This document shows, piece after piece, positions 1 through 5,783 of a stretch of 7,580 bases of DNA. Within the stretch, counting starts at the first letter, position 1. Each line of letters starts with the position of its first letter. This stretch comes from Flavobacteriaceae bacterium (GTDB lineage: Bacteria; Bacteroidota; Bacteroidia; Flavobacteriales; Flavobacteriaceae). The translations under genes and the position numbers were made by a program. The stretch is taken from the NCBI GenBank assembly GCA_029238555.1, contig JAQWFV010000005.1, forward strand, positions 1 to 7,580, read 5' to 3'. The notes below the pieces were generated by a model. It ran no database searches, had not been told where the DNA came from, and saw nothing but the letters and a program-made list of their open reading frames with translations.

Positions 1-1901
1 GTTTTCAATTTGAAAACGCTAGAGACCTTTGGGGCTTTGAAACGCCGAGCTTTAGCAATGGTAGTGCTTACGGAGATTTAGACAATGACGGAGATCTAGA
101 CCTTGTGGTCAACAACATTAACGCGCCTGCCTTTGTTTATAAAAACAACAGTACAGAAAATAATTATGTACAAATTAGCTTAAAGGGGTTTGAAAAAAAC
201 ACTTTTGCTATAGGCGGTAAAGTTATCGTACACCAAGAGGGTCAAAAAAGCATGTTAGAACAATTTCCATCCAGAGGCTTTCAAAGCGCCATTAGCAATA
301 GGCTTCACTTTGGTTTAGGAAAAAACAGTCGTATAGACAGTATTGAAATACTTTGGCCAGATCAAAAACGATCCGTTTTAAAAGAAGTTACTGCAAACCA
401 ACACATCCAAGTTGGTTATGCTACAGCAATAAAAACAGGAATAGTTGTTCTAAAAGAGAATAAAAACACGCGGTCAGTGGACCAGGGTATTTTGAATTTT
501 ACCCATAAAGAAAATGGCTTTGTAGATTTTAACCAAGAGCGCTTATTACCACAAATGTTTAGCAATGAAGGGCCTGTTATCATTAAAGCAGACCTCAATG
601 GAGATGAGCAACCAGACTTCTTTTTCGGAGGGGCTAAAGACCAGGCTTCAGAATTATGGCTAAGTGATGGAGAAAAATATAGCTCAAGTTCAAAAATTGA
701 ATTTGAGAAAGACGCCATGAGTGAAGACACAAAGGCACTTTTTATGGACGTTGACAATGACGGAGATAAAGACCTTTATGTGGGAAGTAGCGGAAAAGCG
801 TATTCTAAGTTTTCCTTTAACCTGCATGATAGAATATACATCAATCATGGAAACGGCAGGTTTGAGAAGCAAAACAGCATCCTTTTTTCAAGGCCTTTTG
901 CTACTGGAGCTCTAACGGCTGCTGACTTTGATAATGATGGAGACATAGATATATTTGTCGGAGAAAGATACCAAGTGGAAACCTATGGAAAAGATGGTCA
1001 GGGGTATATTTTAAGAAATGATGGCGCAGGAAACTTTACCGAAGAAGCGCCTGAAGTATTTTCACAAATAGGTATGCTTACAGATGCAAAGCACCTGGAT
1101 GTAAACAAAGATGGTTATGAAGATCTTATTGTCGTTGGAGAATGGATGTCTCCAAAGGTGTTTATAAATACTCAAGGGACATTTATTGAAGCCAAAGAAA
1201 GCTTTGGATTGTCCAATGAACAGGGGCTATGGGCAACGCTAGAAATAGCAGATTTAAACGCAGACGGGCACCAAGATCTTGTATTGGGAAATATAGGAGA
1301 GAATAGCTTTTACAAAAAAGGGATGAAAATGTTTGTCAAAGATTTTGATGGAAATGGTACCGAAGAACAAATCATGACCTATCATGAAAGCGGAGCAGAC
1401 TTTCCTATTTTAGACCGAGACGAACTCTTTAAGCAAATTCCCTCTTTAAAGAAAAAATACCTTTACTACAAAGACTACGCCAGTGCAAATATGACTGATC
1501 TATTTGGAGCAGACGTTTACCAAACAGCCTTAATAAAAGAACTTCGTGAATTGAGCAGTGCCATTTATTGGGGCAGTGACAATGATTTTACAAAAAATAA
1601 CCTAGCTCCTGAAATTCAATACGCTAACGTGAGTAGTATTCTTTTGGAAGATACAGACAACAATGGAACAATAGATATTGTTCTAGGGGGAAACCAGTCC
1701 AAAATAAAACCCCAGTTTGGACCATTAGAATCTTCCAATGGTTGGATCTTAAAACAACAAAAGAACGGTATCTTTGATAAGCCAGCATCTTTGGGTGTAA
1801 AAGGAGAGATTAGATCAATTATAAGCTTTAAAAATAAAGACCAATATTCAATAATTTTAGGAATAAACAATGACAGTATTAAAATCAAAAACATTCAATA
1901 G
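1..1901 (+). CDS. VCBS/FG-GAP repeat and ASPIC/UnbV protein (CRTAC1-like), 5' partial
   Basis: This is the C-terminal part of a large extracytoplasmic repeat protein. The frame is open from the left edge (first full codon at base 3) to TAG at 1899-1901, giving about 632 visible residues. The GTG at 105 is an internal Val codon, not the start, because the family motif GDLDNDGDLD is encoded upstream of it from base 72. An ASPIC/UnbV domain follows at about 165-420, with the RGFQS and HFGLG signatures. A second propeller-like region then carries Asp-rich calcium-type loops starting near 591, 747, 924, 1098, 1251, 1341 and 1650. Aligned by eye to the 1102-residue paralogue at 2471-5779, about 455 N-terminal residues are missing, so the full protein should be near 1,090 residues, presumably with a lipoprotein signal upstream. 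The loop at 1341 is degenerate (DFDGNGTEE). The family is clear; the ligand is unknown. Databases sometimes label such proteins 'RNA-binding', which the domain content does not support. Confidence 0.93.
   Translation, partial: FQFENARDLWGFETPSFSNGSAYGDLDNDGDLDLVVNNINAPAFVYKNNSTENNYVQISLKGFEKNTFAIGGKVIVHQEGQKSMLEQFPSRGFQSAISNRLHFGLGKNSRIDSIEILWPDQKRSVLKEVTANQHIQVGYATAIKTGIVVLKENKNTRSVDQGILNFTHKENGFVDFNQERLLPQMFSNEGPVIIKADLNGDEQPDFFFGGAKDQASELWLSDGEKYSSSSKIEFEKDAMSEDTKALFMDVDNDGDKDLYVGSSGKAYSKFSFNLHDRIYINHGNGRFEKQNSILFSRPFATGALTAADFDNDGDIDIFVGERYQVETYGKDGQGYILRNDGAGNFTEEAPEVFSQIGMLTDAKHLDVNKDGYEDLIVVGEWMSPKVFINTQGTFIEAKESFGLSNEQGLWATLEIADLNADGHQDLVLGNIGENSFYKKGMKMFVKDFDGNGTEEQIMTYHESGADFPILDRDELFKQIPSLKKKYLYYKDYASANMTDLFGADVYQTALIKELRELSSAIYWGSDNDFTKNNLAPEIQYANVSSILLEDTDNNGTIDIVLGGNQSKIKPQFGPLESSNGWILKQQKNGIFDKPASLGVKGEIRSIISFKNKDQYSIILGINNDSIKIKNIQ
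1870..1901 (+). other. 32-base overlap of two genes in different frames
   Basis: The last codons of the upstream repeat protein (ending KIKNIQ, stop TAG at 1899-1901) share bases with the first codons of the small lipoprotein (MTVLKSKTFN, start ATG at 1870). The downstream start therefore precedes the upstream stop, which suggests translational coupling. No strong Shine-Dalgarno sequence precedes the ATG; the stretch before it is A/T-rich (aggaataaaca), as is usual in Bacteroidota. Confidence 0.75.
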
Positions 1902-2466
1902 CTTTTTCTATTTTGCCTTCTTAGGAATGGTTTTATTCAGCCTTGGCTCATGTCAGTCTAAATACGACCGCACCGTAAAAAAAGAAATGGCTTCTGGAAA
2001 AAGAATAGACAGCCTGCAATTCAATTTGTATTTTGGGGATAGTAAAAAAGACTTCTTTGCCAAGTGCTGGGAACTAAACAAGAAAGGGCTTATTAAACAA
2101 GGCCCTAAAAATCAGTATGTAGCCTACGAGCTAAAAGGGACTTCTGAAACAGCCATGACCCACCTTTTTTACGGAATATTTAATGAAGAAAAGCAAATGG
2201 TTGGTCTAGATATGGAGTTTACCTATGACGGTTGGTCTCCATGGACAGAAAAGCTACAATCAGATAAATTGTTATTTGTTGCCATGGACACTCTTAAAAA
2301 ATGGTATCCCGGGAACGATTTTTTCCTGTTGGAAAATGCGCAATTAAAAACTCCAACCTATGTTAAAATTGACGGAAACAGACAAATAATCATTCATGCT
2401 CAAGGAGATAAAGATGTCAAAGCCACTTTAGAAGACCTTAGACATAAGTTTCCTGCTTTAAAATAA
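1870..2466 (+). CDS. Small lipoprotein of unknown function
   Basis: This encodes 198 residues that I cannot assign to a named family. The N-terminus is a lipoprotein signal: Lys5 and Lys7, a hydrophobic stretch at about residues 12-25, then lipobox LGSC with Cys28 as the expected lipidated residue. The mature part is about 170 residues, mixed alpha/beta in appearance and rich in Lys and aromatics, with no further membrane segment. Visible landmarks are FFAKCWELNKKGL (a second Cys inside a likely helix), the aromatic patch YDGWSPW, and a C-terminal stretch alternating beta-like (YVKIDG, QIIIHAQ) and helical sequence. There are no Asp-rich loops, so it is not a fragment of its neighbours. The start at 1870 is preferred although it overlaps the previous gene by 32 bases: the next ATG (1927, Met20) would leave only eight residues before the Cys, too short for a signal peptide. 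It lies between two giant paralogues, which suggests an accessory or partner role, but this is inference. Confidence 0.88.
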   Translation: MTVLKSKTFNSFFYFAFLGMVLFSLGSCQSKYDRTVKKEMASGKRIDSLQFNLYFGDSKKDFFAKCWELNKKGLIKQGPKNQYVAYELKGTSETAMTHLFYGIFNEEKQMVGLDMEFTYDGWSPWTEKLQSDKLLFVAMDTLKKWYPGNDFFLLENAQLKTPTYVKIDGNRQIIIHAQGDKDVKATLEDLRHKFPALK

Positions 2467-2473
2467 AACCATG
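2464..2473 (+). other. Four-base intergenic junction
   Basis: The stop TAA (2464-2466) of the small lipoprotein is followed by aacc and the ATG at 2471. The bases before the ATG are A-rich (aaaataaaacc) with no Shine-Dalgarno sequence. There is no room for a promoter or terminator, so both genes must share a transcript unless a promoter lies within the upstream coding sequence. Confidence 0.8.
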
Positions 2474-5400
2474 AAAAAAGCCCATTTTAGTAAATTCTCC
2501 TTGACGCTAGCTATGTGCTATATGGTCGTGGTGCTAATGAATAGTTGTGAAGAAAAAACCAATACCCTTTTTGAAATTCAGGACAATGGCTCCATTGGAA
2601 TGGCCTTTGAAAACAGCTTACAATTCTCCAATGAATTTAATGTGTATACTTACCGAAACTTTTATAACGGAGGGGGTGTAGCCATAGGAGATATTAATAA
2701 TGACGGCTGGGCAGACGTTTATCTAACCGCTAATCAAAAGCCCAATCAATTGTTTTTAAACAAAGGGGACTTTAAATTTGAAAACATCTCGGAATCTGCT
2801 GGAATAGGCGGCAATAGAGCATGGTCTACCGGAGTGACTATGGTAGATATTAACGCAGACGGATTTTTGGACATCTATGTGTGTAATTCAGGCGATGTAT
2901 CTGGAGACAGCAAACAAAATGAATTATTCATCAATCAAAAAGACAATACTTTCAAAGAAGAAGCAGCCGCTTATGGTTTAGCAGACAAAGGCTTTTCTAC
3001 CCATGCTTCCTTTTTTGACTACGATAAAGATGGTGATCTAGATGTGTATTTATTAAACAACTCTTACCAAGCCATTGGAAGTTTTGACCTCAGAAGAAAT
3101 GAAAGACCCAAAAGAGATGTGTTGGGCGGCGACAAACTACTCGAAAATCAAGATGGAGTTTTTGTAGACGTGAGTGAAAAAGCAGGTATTTACGGATCGG
3201 TAATTGGTTTTGGATTAGGGGTTACTGTAGGTGATGTAAACAACGATGGTTGGGAAGACATTTACGTGTCTAATGATTTTTTTGAAAGGGATTATTTATA
3301 CATCAACAATAGGGATGGTAGTTTTAAAGAAACCCTTACTGCTTCCATAAACTCTATTTCTGGTGCTTCTATGGGGGCAGATATGGCAGACATTAATAAT
3401 GATCAAAAGGCAGATATTTTTGTTACTGAAATGCTCCCCTCTAATTACGAAAGACTTAAATCCGTAACTACTTTTGAAAATTGGGATAAATACACTTACA
3501 ACGTTAAAAATGGTTATTACCACCAATATACCAGAAACACCCTCCAACTAAATAACGGAGACAATACCTTTAGTGAGATAGGAAGACTGGCAGGAGTAGA
3601 AGCATCCGACTGGAGTTGGGGTGCATTGTTTTTTGACATGGACAACGACGGTTTAAAAGACCTTTTTGTTGCCAACGGAATTTATAGGGACCTTACAGAT
3701 CAAGACTACCTTCAATATGTTTCTAGTGATGAAGTGATTAATTCTATTGTGACTAATAATCAAGTAGACTACGCTAGGCTCATAGATATTATACCTTCTA
3801 ATCCTATAGAAAATCAAGCCTATAAGAATTTAGGCGACTTAAAATTTAATAGAGATGCCTCTCTTGGTTTAGAGACCAAGGGTTTTTCTAATGGCGCCGC
3901 TTATGGTGATTTAGACAATGATGGCGATTTAGATTTGATTGTAAACAATGTGAATATGCCGCTGTTTGTGTACAAAAACACCAGTGAAAACAACAAAAAC
4001 AATCACTTCATTCAATTTAATTTAAAGGGAAAAGGCAAAAACACCCATGCAGTAGGCGCATTAGTTGAGGTGTCACAAGAGGGTGTTACCTATAGCGTTG
4101 CGCAACAACCCATTAGAGGGTTTCAATCTAGCATGGACCAAAGGCCACATATTGGTTTGCCTTCCGAAAAAGCGGTTCAAGTAAAAGTAAGCTGGCCCGA
4201 TGGCACTGTCACTACTCTAAAAGAAGTACAAACCAATCAACTAATTCAGTTGGAGATGAGTGAAGGTGTGGTTGACACTCATTCAACTAAAACTACAGAT
4301 GCAATTATTTTCTCAGAAATGAATACTGTTGCCGATTATGTGCACGAAGAAAATAACTTTATTGATTTTAATAGAGATAGACTATTGCACCATATGATGA
4401 GTACCCCAGGGCCTAAATCTGCTATTGGAGACCTGAATAACGATGGAATTCAAGATATTGTTGTTGGCGGCAGCAAAGGATTTGAAACAGTGGTATTCTT
4501 TGGCGACCATCAGGGACAGTTCAAACCTTCTAAGGAATTTAAATTTCCAGAGGATTTGGCTGCTGAAGTAACCGCTGTAGATTTATTAGATGCAGACGGA
4601 GATGGAGACTTAGATTTATATTTAGGGAATGGAGGTATAGAATTTTCAAAATTTGCCTCTGAATTAGCAGATCAATTATACCTCAATAATGGTACTGGAA
4701 TATTTATTCCCTCGCCACATATGTTACCCACCGCAAGTACTTATTTCAACACATCTGTGGTGCGTACAGGAGATTTTGATCAAGATGGTGATACCGATAT
4801 ATTTGTAGGTGAAAGATCTATTACTGCAGCTTATGGCGTTCCGGTAAATGGTCATTTATTACGCAATGACGGTTTAGGTATCTTTGTAGATGAAACAGAT
4901 CGCCTGGCACCAGAATTGAGTGAAATTGGCATGATTACAGATGCGAATTTTAATGACATAGATGCAGATGGTGATCTGGATTTGGTGGTAGTAGGAGAAT
5001 TTATGGGTATAGAGATATTCTTAAATGATCAAGGATCTTTTAAGAAAAAAACCAGCGAATTGCAGCAGCTCAAAGGCTGGTGGAGTGCCTTGAAAATCGC
5101 AGACATAAATCAAGATGGTTTTCCTGATTTAATTGTGGGGAATCATGGAGAGAACTCTAGATTTAAAGCAAGTAAAGAGCAACCCATCTGTCTTTTTGTT
5201 CAGGATTTTGACCAAAATGGGGCCTTAGATCCAATAATGGGTTTTACCGCAGCAGATGGTAAAGTGTACCCTTACAACTTAAGGCATAACCTAATCGATC
5301 AGATGAAAGGGCTTAAAAAGAAGTTTCCAGATTACAACAGCTTTAAAAATGCAGATTTAAAGGCTATTTTTTCAGAAGAAGCTTTAAACTTGAGTACAAA

Positions 5401-5779
5401 AGCAACAGCCATTGAATTAAAAACCTCTATTTATATCAATGATGGAAATGGAGGCTTTAACTCTATCCCGCTTCCTAAGCAAGTTCAAATGTCCCCCGTA
5501 TTTGCCATTGAAACTGGAGATTTTGATTTAGATGGCGACACAGACATAGTCCTTGGCGGAAACTTATTTAGGGTAAAACCAGAAGTGGGTAGGTACGACG
5601 CCAGTTTTGGAACATTTTTAGAGAATACAGGAAATGACGCCCTTGGATCTCCTCTATTTAAAACTACCCCAGGAAATAAAGGGTTAAAAGTAACCGGAGA
5701 AGTAAGGTCTATTCTAAAGACCCATAACAGCCTATTATTTGTTAGAAATAGTGATGCTATTTTGAGATACACATTCTAA
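2471..5779 (+). CDS. Double-propeller VCBS/FG-GAP and ASPIC/UnbV lipoprotein (CRTAC1-like)
   Basis: This is a complete 1102-residue protein predicted to be exported and lipid-anchored. The signal peptide has Lys2-Lys3, a hydrophobic core at about 10-23 and lipobox MNSC with Cys26, followed by Glu-Glu-Lys; acidic residues there resemble the Bacteroidota surface-export signal. The first repeat set has Asp-rich calcium-type loops starting near residues 74, 126, 183, 255, 307, 389 and 480. An ASPIC/UnbV domain spans about 512-596 (RGFQS, then HIGL). The second set has loops near 654, 704, 768, 829, 878, 912 and 1017. The seven-plus-seven spacing fits two seven-bladed beta-propellers, but that fold is inferred. 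Loop 307 (INNDQKAD) lacks the usual Gly. DWSW at 380-383 and NGIYR at 402-406 are family landmarks also present in the next gene. A helical Lys-rich insert lies at about 925-990. It starts 4 bases after the small lipoprotein and ends 1 base before the next paralogue. No catalytic motif is visible, so it is probably a binding protein. Confidence 0.96.
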   Translation: MKKAHFSKFSLTLAMCYMVVVLMNSCEEKTNTLFEIQDNGSIGMAFENSLQFSNEFNVYTYRNFYNGGGVAIGDINNDGWADVYLTANQKPNQLFLNKGDFKFENISESAGIGGNRAWSTGVTMVDINADGFLDIYVCNSGDVSGDSKQNELFINQKDNTFKEEAAAYGLADKGFSTHASFFDYDKDGDLDVYLLNNSYQAIGSFDLRRNERPKRDVLGGDKLLENQDGVFVDVSEKAGIYGSVIGFGLGVTVGDVNNDGWEDIYVSNDFFERDYLYINNRDGSFKETLTASINSISGASMGADMADINNDQKADIFVTEMLPSNYERLKSVTTFENWDKYTYNVKNGYYHQYTRNTLQLNNGDNTFSEIGRLAGVEASDWSWGALFFDMDNDGLKDLFVANGIYRDLTDQDYLQYVSSDEVINSIVTNNQVDYARLIDIIPSNPIENQAYKNLGDLKFNRDASLGLETKGFSNGAAYGDLDNDGDLDLIVNNVNMPLFVYKNTSENNKNNHFIQFNLKGKGKNTHAVGALVEVSQEGVTYSVAQQPIRGFQSSMDQRPHIGLPSEKAVQVKVSWPDGTVTTLKEVQTNQLIQLEMSEGVVDTHSTKTTDAIIFSEMNTVADYVHEENNFIDFNRDRLLHHMMSTPGPKSAIGDLNNDGIQDIVVGGSKGFETVVFFGDHQGQFKPSKEFKFPEDLAAEVTAVDLLDADGDGDLDLYLGNGGIEFSKFASELADQLYLNNGTGIFIPSPHMLPTASTYFNTSVVRTGDFDQDGDTDIFVGERSITAAYGVPVNGHLLRNDGLGIFVDETDRLAPELSEIGMITDANFNDIDADGDLDLVVVGEFMGIEIFLNDQGSFKKKTSELQQLKGWWSALKIADINQDGFPDLIVGNHGENSRFKASKEQPICLFVQDFDQNGALDPIMGFTAADGKVYPYNLRHNLIDQMKGLKKKFPDYNSFKNADLKAIFSEEALNLSTKATAIELKTSIYINDGNGGFNSIPLPKQVQMSPVFAIETGDFDLDGDTDIVLGGNLFRVKPEVGRYDASFGTFLENTGNDALGSPLFKTTPGNKGLKVTGEVRSILKTHNSLLFVRNSDAILRYTF

Positions 5780-5783
5780 GATG
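5777..5783 (+). other. One-base intergenic junction
   Basis: The stop TAA (5777-5779), a single g, then ATG (5781-5783). This spacing indicates co-transcription and probable translational coupling of the two large paralogues. No terminator hairpin can fit here. Confidence 0.8.

Noticed and set aside
416..757. A 113-codon open frame on the minus strand
   Set aside because: It lies wholly antisense to the well-supported repeat gene. Its translation is Ser/Pro/Lys-rich with no recognisable motif, as expected of the reverse complement of Asp-rich repeats.
690..915. Short open frames on both strands within the first gene (690-872 minus and 721-915 plus)
   Set aside because: Both are shadows inside the ASPIC/UnbV repeat gene, whose own frame shows clear calcium-loop motifs across the same bases.
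591..1680. Asp-rich loops read as EF-hands or dockerin repeats, which would suggest a cellulosome-like system
   Set aside because: The loops are followed by short hydrophobic strands (DLYVG, DIFVG, DLVLG) at blade-like spacing, and the helices expected of EF-hands or paired dockerin segments are absent. FG-GAP/VCBS is the better reading.
1616..1894. A minus-strand open frame with a hydrophobic N-terminus
   Set aside because: It is antisense to the conserved C-terminus of the first gene. The hydrophobic residues come from the complement of Lys/Asn/Asp codons, and there is no supporting start context or neighbour.
105..1901. Translation start at the GTG at 105 for the first gene
   Set aside because: The frame continues upstream to the window edge and encodes family-conserved sequence there (FSNGSAYGDLDNDGD), so 105 is internal.
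3296..3547. An 83-codon minus-strand open frame
   Set aside because: It is antisense to the first repeat set of the 1102-residue protein and has no domain or plausible initiation context.
75..3921. A 14-base exact direct repeat (75-88 and 3908-3921) as a recombination or attachment site
   Set aside because: It encodes the same conserved DLDND motif in two paralogues, and the flanks diverge at synonymous sites. Protein conservation explains it.
5485..5772. A 95-codon minus-strand open frame near the end of the large gene
   Set aside because: It is antisense to the last, well-conserved repeat; no motif supports it.
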